A stretch of 5,259 bases of DNA, from NCBI GenBank assembly GCA_035943635.1, contig DASZBX010000136.1, positions 1 through 5,259 of the forward strand, read 5' to 3'. A model generated the notes under the pieces. The model was not told the origin of the DNA and searched no databases. It saw nothing but the letters and a program-made list of their open reading frames with translations. The translations under genes were made by a program, and so were the position numbers. The DNA is from DASZBX01 sp035943635 (lineage in GTDB: Bacteria > Actinomycetota > Actinomycetes > Streptomycetales > Catenulisporaceae). Below, piece after piece: positions 1 through 4,589 of the stretch. Numbering within the stretch: position 1 is the stretch's first letter; every line of letters begins with the position of its first letter.

Positions 1-102
1 CACCCCGCCAGCTCCAAAAGCATGATCCAAATCGGGATGATCGACAACCTCGCCAAACGCGCAACGGACGAAACCACACCAACCTGGCGAGGCACATATT
101 AG
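1..102 (+). pseudogene. C-terminal end of a transposase-like ORF (partial)
   Basis: Frame 1 is open from the window edge to a TAG at 100-102, giving 33 residues that include SMIQIGMIDNLAKRATDE and end TPTWRGTY. The style (a short hydrophobic and basic helix followed by a Thr/Trp-rich tail) resembles C-termini of some actinobacterial IS5-like transposases, but no catalytic residue lies in the visible part, so the family is a guess from pattern memory. It is more A-rich than the rest of the window, which fits foreign DNA. The bulk of the gene, if it exists, lies to the left of the window. It could also be an unrelated hypothetical protein. Confidence 0.35.
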
Positions 103-137
103 CTCTAAAACCCCAATCAGAACTTATCGAACGCCCT

Positions 138-256
138 CTGATCGCGAGGCGTCACGCCAACCACAGCCGGCCCAAACGTCCAGGTCGACCACGGACACTC
201 GCCTCGATCCGACGACTCGTGCTGCGCCTGGCCCACGAGAACCCGAACTGGGGCTA
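138..256 (+). pseudogene. Internal fragment of an rve/integrase-type DDE transposase
   Basis: Reading codons from 138 gives LIARRHANHSRPKRPGRPRT, then LASIRRLVLRLAHENPNWG, ending at position 256 inside what should be a Tyr codon. This matches the region just before the catalytic core of IS481/IS3-like rve transposases, where an R-P-G-R-P linker is followed by a helix and the hallmark E-N-P-x-W-G-Y/H-R-R-I motif. Everything before about codon 138 (the N-terminal helix-turn-helix) and everything after WG(Y), including the catalytic DDE core, is absent. The next base begins a different sequence read here as a group II intron; the in-frame TAG at 255-257 is created by that junction. The fragment cannot encode an active enzyme. 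A similar N-terminal piece is found at 4166-4384, but it does not overlap this one in protein coordinates. Confidence 0.7.
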
Positions 257-460
257 GTGCGCCGTGAGGCGCTTCGTTGCATTCCCGGTGCAGCCGGGAG
301 GGACTCGGAAGGAGGTTCCTGGGTCGCCTGACTTACCTGGAGGCGAAAGCCCGAGGGGAAAGTAGCATGTCAGGGAAGCGGTGGCCGTCTGGAGGCGTCC
401 AGGGCGGGGTGCCGCGAGACCCGCGTGATATGGCTAAGGCTGGATTGCTTGAAGTCCAAT
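257..460 (+). ncRNA. Candidate 5' fragment of a group II intron (domain I region)
   Basis: The segment starts with GTGCGCC, the usual 5' end of bacterial group II introns (GUGYG consensus), exactly where the rve transposase frame breaks at its WG(Y) motif. It is dense in short stems: GCGCC-GTGA-GGCGC at 260-273 with a GNRA-type loop, CCCGG/CCGGG near 283-297, GGCGAAAGCC near 342-351 with a GAAA loop, CTGGA-GGCG-TCCAG near 390-403, and GCGGG/CCCGC near 405-424. Those loops and stems fit intron domain I. No reverse transcriptase/maturase frame and no domain V/VI hairpin is present, because the ISKra4-type element begins at 461. Group II introns often sit inside other mobile elements, which fits this location. 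It could instead be another structured leader or IS end; covariance-model scoring would decide. The open frame at 277-492 across it shows no recognisable domain. Confidence 0.5.
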
Positions 461-480
461 GGGTGCGGCTCTCTTCCTGG
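461..480 (+). repeat. Left terminal inverted repeat of the ISKra4-type element
   Basis: GGGTGCGGCTCT at 461-472 is the exact reverse complement of 2578-2589, and the match extends one base outward (T at 460 against A at 2590). Allowing a CT insertion, a further CTTC..GG matches on the inner side. The stop codon of the transposase gene (489-491) lies only 9 bp inside. Confidence 0.7.
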
Positions 481-488
481 TGCTGTGG

Positions 489-2009
489 CTAGCCGTTCGT
501 GGGTATGAGTCCGGCTTTGAAGCGGGCGAGGTGGTTGCGTTGGTGTTCTTGCCTGGTGTGGTAGCGCCAGTAGTGGTCGAAGTCGCCGTTTGACCGTAGG
601 GCGCGGAGCTTGAGGACGGCTTCGGCGCCGTTAAGGCCCCAGCGGGCGCCGGTGATGTCCATGCGGTCTTTGACCAGGTGGCGGCAGGCCCCTTCGATAA
701 TCCCCGTCGCGATCGGCCACCCGTTCTTCAAAGCCTTGTCGTAGCGTAGATAGTCTTTCTTGCCGGTCAGGTAGGTGATCGCGTCATCCAGGCCCTTGCG
801 CTGGTTCGGGGCGAGGTTGGCCTCCCGCCCCGCCCGGTCGAGGTCGTCGATCACGTGCCGTGTCTTGCCGGCCAGCAGGTCCCGGCCGCGCTGGGCGACC
901 CATTCCTCGGCGTCCGGGTCGCCGGGGGCGTGCAGGGTCCAGGCGGCCTTCCAGAGATACTCCAGGACGTGGACGAAGTCGACGATCACATGGATCTTGG
1001 CTTTGCGGCGCTTGGCCTCGGCACGGATCAACTCGAGCTGGTGCGCAGCGCCGTCGACCAGCACGATCCACGGCCGCCGGCGCCCGGGGTCGCGGGCGTG
1101 GGCCTGGGCGAAGACGTCGGTGACCACCGAGGCGGCGGGATGCTCGACACTGCCGGTCAGCCACGTGTTGAACGCCTTCGGGCCCTTGCTCCGGGTTCGG
1201 TGCTCGCGTTCGGCCGGGCTCGGCAGGATGTCGCAGGTCTCGCGCACGGCCGGTTCGGCGTCGTAGACCGCGCCGATCTCGGCCATGCGCTTGCGTCCGT
1301 TCTTCTCCCCACTGGCCAGGCGGGTACGGTAGGTGTTCGCCCCCTTCCTGGCCGCGGCCTTCGCGGTCGCCTCGCGCAAAGCCTCGGGCCTTATCACGAT
1401 CCCCTTGCCGTCCAGGGAGAGCACCAGCAGGCTCTCGGCGGTGGTCGGTTCGGGCACCAGGACGGCGTAGTAGGCCTCGACGTCCCGCGCGGCATCGACC
1501 GCCAGTTCCTCGACCTGCCGTTTCCCGATCGTCGCGCCGGTTGTGGCGCGCACGGTCTCGGCGGCGTCCTGGAAACTGCCGCGCGCCGCGAAGAGCGCTG
1601 CCGTCTTCTTGATCCCGTGCGAGTGCTTGCCCGCCGGCAGGTTCAGCACCGCGTCCAGGAGGTAGAGGTTGTGCACATAGTCGCCCCGGTAGGCGATCCG
1701 CGTCACCTCTACCGGCCCGAACAGCGTGGACAGGCCGCGCGAGCTACGACGCTCGATCCGGTTGCGCCCGATCCCCTCGTGATCGGCCACCTGCTCGGCG
1801 CGCTGCTCTTCTAATGCGCGCAGACGCAGGTGGGACTGGAACATCACCCGCAGAAACTCCCGGCCCCGCTCGGACAGGTGCTCCTCGAGCTCCCCGTGGT
1901 CCATCCCGCGGGCCTCTAGCGAGGCCATCTGCCCCTCCAGTACCCGGTAGGCCTCGCGCGACGCCGCGAACGCCTCCTCGATCACCCCGGCATCGGCCAG
2001 CGCGTTCAC
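489..2009 (-). CDS. ISKra4-family transposase, 506 aa
   Basis: This gene encodes the enzyme that would cut and join the ends of the surrounding element. Residues 1-75 are helical and charged. From about residue 92 comes the family's FGPVEVTR strand, then a conserved Leu/Pro-rich block (LYLLDAVLNLP, 115-125) and a helical region to 185. The probable DDE catalytic residues are D200 in LSLDGKG, D319 in IVLVDGA and E439 in TGIIEGACRHLVKDR; D344 in VIVDFVHVLEYLWKA is another conserved acidic position. The C-terminal TGARWGLNGAEAVLKLRAL (453-471) is typical of the family. I chose the GTG at 2009 because it overlaps the stop of the upstream gene as GTGA, a translational-coupling arrangement. An ATG at 2138 in the same frame would add 43 residues of Arg/Gly-rich sequence that merely shadows the upstream gene. 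No frameshift or missing motif is visible. A long plus-strand frame on the opposite strand (855-1814) is a codon-bias shadow. Confidence 0.88.
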   Translation of the reverse strand: MNALADAGVIEEAFAASREAYRVLEGQMASLEARGMDHGELEEHLSERGREFLRVMFQSHLRLRALEEQRAEQVADHEGIGRNRIERRSSRGLSTLFGPVEVTRIAYRGDYVHNLYLLDAVLNLPAGKHSHGIKKTAALFAARGSFQDAAETVRATTGATIGKRQVEELAVDAARDVEAYYAVLVPEPTTAESLLVLSLDGKGIVIRPEALREATAKAAARKGANTYRTRLASGEKNGRKRMAEIGAVYDAEPAVRETCDILPSPAEREHRTRSKGPKAFNTWLTGSVEHPAASVVTDVFAQAHARDPGRRRPWIVLVDGAAHQLELIRAEAKRRKAKIHVIVDFVHVLEYLWKAAWTLHAPGDPDAEEWVAQRGRDLLAGKTRHVIDDLDRAGREANLAPNQRKGLDDAITYLTGKKDYLRYDKALKNGWPIATGIIEGACRHLVKDRMDITGARWGLNGAEAVLKLRALRSNGDFDHYWRYHTRQEHQRNHLARFKAGLIPTNG

Positions 2010-2449
2010 CGCTCGGGCCCGGCCATCTCGTACAGGCCCGGTTCCCGCGCGATGATCAACCCGTGATCGGCCATCCTCGCCAGCCGCGTGCGCATCGCCT
2101 GAACACGCCCCGAGTCCGCCTCGCCGAGTGCTGTGCACACCGCCCGGGCACGCAGCGGCACGTCCGAGGACTCGATCACTTTCAGCGCGGCCAGCGACGC
2201 CTCCGGCAGCCTCGCTCCCGGCCTGGGCGGCAAAGCCCTGCGACGCGGAGCGAACAATGCAGCCGACCGGTCATCCCCGCCCGCACGGGCAGGGCGCAGG
2301 GCCGGCCCCAGCAGCGCGCAGACCGTCTCCCGCGTGATCACCAGCCGGTCCAACTCCGCCTGCGCACCCGCGACCAGCCCGGTCAGTTCCTCCAACCGGC
2401 CCCGCACCTCGGCCTCACGCGCCTCCAGCGCCTCCAGCAGCGACGGCAT
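2006..2449 (-). CDS. ISKra4-associated accessory protein: coiled coil plus winged helix, 147 aa
   Basis: This is the first gene of the insertion sequence. Residues 3-37 are a Glu/Leu/Arg-rich heptad pattern likely to form a coiled coil. Residues 50-80 are a Pro/Arg/Ala-rich linker. Residues 82-144 (from LPEASLAALKVIE to PGLYEMAG) have the helix-helix-strand layout of a winged helix-turn-helix, with VQAMRTRLARMADHGLI as probable recognition helix and wing. The start is supported by AAGGAG on the minus strand (2464-2459), nine bases before the ATG. Its stop overlaps the GTG of the transposase by GTGA, so the two are probably made together. By inference it could help recognise the element ends or repress transposition; no function is established from the sequence. 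No catalytic motif is visible. It may equally be a passenger protein. Confidence 0.72.
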   Translation of the reverse strand: MPSLLEALEAREAEVRGRLEELTGLVAGAQAELDRLVITRETVCALLGPALRPARAGGDDRSAALFAPRRRALPPRPGARLPEASLAALKVIESSDVPLRARAVCTALGEADSGRVQAMRTRLARMADHGLIIAREPGLYEMAGPER

Positions 2450-2458
2450 GCCTCACGG

Positions 2459-2464
2459 CTCCTT
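2459..2464 (-). promoter_or_regulatory. Ribosome binding site of the ISKra4 accessory gene
   Basis: AAGGAG on the minus strand lies nine bases before the ATG at 2449-2447. It supports this start, and it is the only good Shine-Dalgarno sequence for the two-gene unit, because the transposase start is buried in the end of the accessory gene. Confidence 0.65.
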
Positions 2465-2571
2465 AAAAGATCAGAACCCGCACACTCAGACGGGCCACCT
2501 GACCAGCACCCTAGAACCATACGCAACCGTCAAAACACCGCTTATCCCACGAATCACCCGGACGATACAAC

Positions 2572-2589
2572 CCGCGAAGAGCCGCACCC
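2572..2589 (-). repeat. Right terminal inverted repeat of the ISKra4-type element
   Basis: Read on the minus strand from 2589 this begins GGGTGCGGCTCTTCGCGG. The first twelve bases are identical to the left end at 461, and most of the next six match if a CT dinucleotide is skipped in the left copy. It fixes the right boundary of the element about 140 bp upstream of its first gene. Confidence 0.7.
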
Positions 2590-2621
2590 AAGCCACACCG
2601 CGTCTCCTGGGTGGAGCGGCC

Positions 2622-2659
2622 GTGGAGCGGTAGGGGAGCCTGCTCCCCCGCCGCTCCAC
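2622..2659. repeat. 38-bp nested palindrome built from the heptamer
   Basis: The outer arms GTGGAGCGG (2622-2630) and CCGCTCCAC (2651-2659) pair perfectly. The inner arms GGGGAGC (2633-2639) and GCTCCCC (2642-2648) also pair perfectly around a CT centre. Only the two bases between arms on each side (TA against CG) are unpaired. It is strongly G+C-rich and has no following T run, so it is not a classical rho-independent terminator. It begins 33 bp to the right of the IS end at 2589. An alternative fold pairs GGCCGTGG (2618-2625) with CCACGGCC (2663-2670). Confidence 0.75.
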
Positions 2660-2767
2660 CACCCACGGCCCGAAGCCGACCGGAGAGAACATTGCGACCT
2701 GATAGGTCGTTGGGCAACTGCTCCCCGTCTCCACCGCCCCTCGTCGGGATCTGAGGCAGTGAACCCC

Positions 2768-2780
2768 TCCGCGCTGCGGA
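2768..2780. repeat. Small hairpin between heptamer clusters
   Basis: TCCGC (2768-2772) and GCGGA (2776-2780) pair around a GCT loop. TGAAC (2760-2764) and GTTCA (2784-2788) can pair as an outer stem with three unpaired bases on each side. It does not contain the heptamer but adds to the stem-loop density of the region. Confidence 0.4.
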
Positions 2781-2880
2781 AGTGTTCATCTGCTCTCAAC
2801 ACGCTGGTGGGAGCTGTGGAGCGGGGAGCAGCAACCCGTGCGATTCAGTGAGTTCCTCCACCCAAGCGAGGAACGAGCGG

Positions 2881-2930
2881 GTGGAGCGGCCAGTGGAGCA
2901 GACTCCCTCTGCGCTCCACGGCTGCTCCAC
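2881..2930. repeat. 50-bp hairpin with four heptamers nested in pairs
   Basis: GTGGAGC at 2881-2887 pairs with GCTCCAC at 2924-2930. The stem continues through GGCC (2888-2891) against GGCT (2920-2923) with one G-T wobble, skips A2892, and continues as GTGGAGC (2893-2899) against GCTCCAC (2913-2919). That is 18 paired positions with a single bulge around a 13-base loop. The left arm can alternatively pair with CTCCACCC at 2856-2863, which is complementary to GGGTGGAG at 2879-2886, so two competing folds exist. Confidence 0.75.
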
Positions 2931-3135
2931 TTTGATGCCGAGATTGCCGGGCCTCTTCGCCGGCGCCGCTGCGCGGCCAGCCGCACTCGCGCGTCAGATG
3001 CCGGTGCATGGGCGCGGCCCGACACGTTTGTCCCGTGGAGCACAGCCGGGCACTGAAGTCTCGACATACCACGCCATGCCTCCCTGGTGGAGCAGCAGCG
3101 AAGCACACAGAGCGCCCGCGCCCAGCCCGCTCCAC

Positions 3136-3380
3136 TCTTGTCCCCGACTGGGTGAAGTCACTCGCTGTGTCGGACAGGTCGATGATCAGCATCCACCGAA
3201 GGCCCATCCGCAGCGCCATCATCGGCGAATATGGGGAAACTGCACAGAAGCCTCGGGAAGACCCAGGTCACGCAGCGATTTTGCACCATCCAGTACACCA
3301 GGACGTGCTCCAGCCCACCGACACCACCGGATCTAAGCCGTCATCCACGCGTAGACGCGCCACGGACCGCCGACGCCGGC
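3136..3380. other. Gene-free stretch between the heptamer array and the Uma2 promoter
   Basis: No domain-bearing frame, RNA gene or IS end was recognised here. Frames running through it in all registers lack start signals and recognisable motifs. The only structure noticed is a short palindrome, CGCGT-AG-ACGCG at 3348-3359, 21 bp upstream of the proposed -35 box. It could be a small operator but is short enough to be chance in DNA this G+C-rich. Confidence 0.5.
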
Positions 3381-3409
3381 TTGGAAGCGCCCGACCCCGC
3401 GACTACGAT
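3381..3409 (+). promoter_or_regulatory. Candidate sigma-70-type promoter of the first Uma2 gene
   Basis: TTGGAA (3381-3386) and TACGAT (3404-3409) are each four of six matches to the -35 and -10 consensus and are separated by exactly 17 bp. Transcription would start near 3416, leaving a leader of about 28 bases that carries only the ribosome binding site. This is a sequence-only prediction. Confidence 0.5.
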
Positions 3410-3432
3410 GGGCACAACCTGCAAAACCCCTC

Positions 3433-3438
3433 AGGAGG
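3433..3438 (+). promoter_or_regulatory. Ribosome binding site deciding the Uma2 start
   Basis: A perfect AGGAGG lies five bases before the ATG at 3444. It rules against the upstream in-frame ATG at 3231, which has no such site and would place the promoter inside the coding region. Confidence 0.8.
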
Positions 3439-3443
3439 AACGC

Positions 3444-4088
3444 ATGTCGAACGTGCACGCCGACCCGGTCCCCGGTATCCCGGCGCGCATGACATGGCAG
3501 GAACTGGCCGCACTCCCGGAGGAACTGGCCCGGCAAATCGAACTCCATGACGGCCGCGTCGTTCTGGTGCGCACAGGCCCGGCAAGACACCAGCGCTTCT
3601 ACCGCAGGCTCGCCCACGCCCTGGAACTGTGCGCCCGGGCCGACACCCGCGAGCGGCCGGACCACTGCTGGCAGGTCGACGTCGAGACCAACGTCTTCTT
3701 CAATGGCGACAAGTCCGATTTCCGGACGCCGGACTTCATGGTCTACCGCTGCCAGGACAGCGGCGAGGACGATATCCACGCCCGCGACGTGATACTGGCC
3801 GGAGAAGTACTTTCCCCAGCCAACAGCCTCAACGCCATTGAAGCGAAGAAGGCCAAGTACGCCTCGGCCGACATCCCCTGGTACTGGGAGGCAGACCTGG
3901 AGGGTGACGCCATCGCCGCAATCCGCGCCTACGCCCTCGAACTGTCGGCCAACCTTCCCGAAGGCGTGGTACCGCTACGACCCCGCAACTACATCCTGAT
4001 CGGCGAATGGACACCGGACAACACAGACAGCATCACCGCCGACCTTCCCTTCTCGATTCAGATCGACTGGGACACACTCAGCTTCTAG
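3444..4088 (+). CDS. Uma2-family (DUF820) putative endonuclease, 214 aa
   Basis: Uma2 proteins are predicted PD-(D/E)xK-fold nucleases whose substrates are mostly unknown; they are common in cyanobacteria and actinomycetes. This one has the expected order: an N-terminal helix with LPEELARQIELHDGRVV (24-40, E33 being a usual conserved acid), HQR at 49-51, the ETNVFF strand (81-86), TPDFMV with D97, AGEVLSP with E121, lysines 135, 136 and 138 before Y139, and DIPWYWEAD (143-151). D97, E121 and one of the lysines are the likely catalytic set. Its length is normal for the family and it looks complete. There is no signal peptide or membrane segment, so it should be cytoplasmic. It has its own promoter and strong ribosome binding site and appears monocistronic. 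The second Uma2 gene at 4590-5252 is a diverged homologue facing it. Its biological role, and any link to the heptamer array about 310 bp upstream, are unknown. Confidence 0.88.
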   Translation: MSNVHADPVPGIPARMTWQELAALPEELARQIELHDGRVVLVRTGPARHQRFYRRLAHALELCARADTRERPDHCWQVDVETNVFFNGDKSDFRTPDFMVYRCQDSGEDDIHARDVILAGEVLSPANSLNAIEAKKAKYASADIPWYWEADLEGDAIAAIRAYALELSANLPEGVVPLRPRNYILIGEWTPDNTDSITADLPFSIQIDWDTLSF

Positions 4089-4089
4089 G

Positions 4090-4165
4090 GTGTGGGATCT
4101 CGGTAAAGCGAATCTGGGCGATTGAGACATAGGGACCCCACCTCTTTTCCAGCTTTGAGAGCATC
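4090..4165 (+). other. Probable left end and leader of a truncated rve-type insertion sequence
   Basis: Immediately after the Uma2 stop codon the sequence changes to one containing TGTGGGATCTCGGTAAAGCG, followed after about 55 bp by a GTG-initiated transposase N-terminus with GAGAG upstream. That layout is what an IS left end looks like. I found no reverse-complement partner of this sequence in the window, so the right end is missing and the end assignment is inferred from position only. Confidence 0.4.
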
Positions 4166-4384
4166 GTGGGACGGCTGATCACCATCGCCTACCAGATCAC
4201 CCGCAACCTCCTCGGCGCGCTGGCCACCCTCGCGCGCCACGATGTTGCCAAGGACGCCGAACTTCTGGTCCTTCGCCATGAGAACACCGTCCTGCGCCGC
4301 CAGATCACCAAGGTGCGCTACGAGCCGGCCGACCGGTTCTGCTTCGCCGCCCTCTCCTCACTCATCCCCCGCCGACACTGGGCT
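4166..4384 (+). pseudogene. N-terminal fragment of an rve/integrase-type transposase
   Basis: A GTG at 4166 opens a frame whose first ~72 residues match the N-terminus of actinobacterial rve-type transposases. It has a hydrophobic start, the DAELLVLRHENTVLRRQ helix (30-46, family pattern E-I-L-V-L-R-H-x-x-x-V-L-R-R-Q), RYEPADR (51-57) and AALSSLIPRRHW (61-72). After HW the family normally continues VFPVTP-type residues into a Trp-His-Arg stretch; here the frame runs into unrelated Ser/Arg/Pro-rich codons, so homology ends near 4384. There is no catalytic core. The frame staying open to 4708 is codon bias, not coding. It could be the missing front part of the fragment at 138-256, but the order along the DNA is reversed. 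Confidence 0.7.
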
Positions 4385-4589
4385 GCCGCTCGCTCCCCAC
4401 CTGTAGCCCGGGAGATTTGTCGCTGCCATGCCTCCGACGCCTGTGTGTGGTGGGATCGTCGCCATGATCGGTGGTCACGGCGAGCGCTTCCGCGTTCCGG
4501 AAGCACCCAGCCCCCATCAGCCGTGAAAAATCCAAGGTCAGCACCAGTGTGCCAGTTTTGGACCACTACAACCTTCGGGTACCCGCGAG
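4385..4589. other. Unassigned spacer between transposase remnant and second Uma2 gene
   Basis: No gene is recognised on either strand. The stretch contains an A/T-rich spot, GTGAAAAATCCAAGG at 4522-4536, that stands out from its surroundings, and a perfect hairpin at 4486-4504. Both would fit the border region of another degraded mobile element, but I cannot name one. It also serves as the 3' region of the minus-strand Uma2 gene. Confidence 0.4.
4486..4504. terminator. Perfect 7-bp hairpin between convergent units, possible terminator
   Basis: GCTTCCG (4486-4492) and CGGAAGC (4498-4504) pair perfectly around a five-base loop. It lies about 85 bp past the stop of the minus-strand Uma2 gene. 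There is no T run on either side, which is common for actinomycete terminators but leaves the assignment weak. It could instead be part of an IS end. Confidence 0.3.

Larger units (their letters stand above)
461..2589 (-). mobile_element. ISKra4-type insertion sequence, apparently intact, two genes
   Basis: The element is delimited by terminal inverted repeats GGGTGCGGCTCT at both ends, the GGG-type terminus known for parts of the ISKra4 family. It carries two minus-strand genes, a small accessory protein and a 506-aa transposase, filling about 1.96 kb of its 2.13 kb. About 140 bp separate the right end from the first gene, enough for a promoter; a TTGACG box on the minus strand (2533-2528) is a possible -35 but has no well-spaced -10. 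Both frames are free of stops and frameshifts, so the element may be active. The nine bases outside each end (AAGTCCAAT and AAGCCACAC) agree at only five positions, so there is no clear target-site duplication. This suggests insertion without duplication, or later rearrangement at one flank. Confidence 0.75.
2611..3135. repeat. Array of eleven GTGGAGC/GCTCCAC heptamers in gene-free DNA
   Basis: GTGGAGC occurs on the plus strand at 2611, 2622, 2816, 2881, 2893, 3035 and 3087, and its complement GCTCCAC at 2653, 2913, 2924 and 3129. A one-base variant GGGGAGC/GCTCCCC lies at 2633, 2642, 2720 and 2823. I saw no exact copy elsewhere in the window. The copies form groups in which direct copies are followed by inverted ones: 2611-2659 (+,+,-), 2816 (+), 2881-2930 (+,+,-,-) and 3035-3135 (+,+,-). 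The first and third groups share the tandem layout GTGGAGC-GGCC-(A)-GTGGAGC and start 270 bp apart. No convincing gene covers the region: the open frames in it lack start signals and recognisable domains. Such an array could be a protein-binding array (operator, partition or replication iterons), a family of structured RNAs, or a palindromic mobile repeat. The sequence does not decide between these. Confidence 0.8.

Noticed and set aside
277..492. A 71-codon frame across the intron-like segment
   Set aside because: It runs through predicted RNA stems and past the IS boundary at 461, has no recognisable domain, and is better explained by the structured RNA reading.
855..1814. A 319-codon plus-strand open frame opposite the transposase gene
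   Set aside because: It lies entirely antisense to a gene with clear family motifs, has no recognisable domain and no ribosome binding site. Long antisense frames are expected from third-position G/C bias.
2010..2138. ATG at 2138 as the start of the transposase
   Set aside because: It adds 43 low-complexity residues out of frame with, and overlapping, the accessory gene. The GTG at 2009 with its GTGA overlap is a better start.
452..2598. Nine-base target-site duplication around the ISKra4-type element
   Set aside because: AAGTCCAAT and AAGCCACAC agree at only five of nine positions, so no duplication is claimed.
1814..2851. A 345-codon plus-strand open frame crossing the accessory gene and the IS right end
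   Set aside because: The product is almost all Arg, Pro, Ala and Gly, crosses the IS boundary and is antisense to a better-supported gene.
2611..3135. CRISPR array
   Set aside because: The repeat unit is only 7 bp, occurs in both orientations and has irregular spacing from 4 to over 100 bp. No cas gene is present.
2590..3140. Linear-replicon telomere
   Set aside because: Actinomycete telomeres also contain clustered GGAGC-type palindromes, but this array lies between genes, and no terminal sequence or telomere protein gene is visible. It cannot be supported beyond a loose resemblance.
2782..3336. A 184-codon frame through the heptamer array, and shadow frames on the other strand
   Set aside because: No start signal, low-complexity Ser/Pro/Arg content and no motif; the inverted heptamers give different peptides in each orientation, so coding does not explain the repeats.
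3231..3443. Upstream in-frame ATG as the start of the first Uma2 protein
   Set aside because: The 71 extra residues lack Uma2 features and cross the predicted promoter, and a perfect AGGAGG sits five bases before the ATG at 3444.
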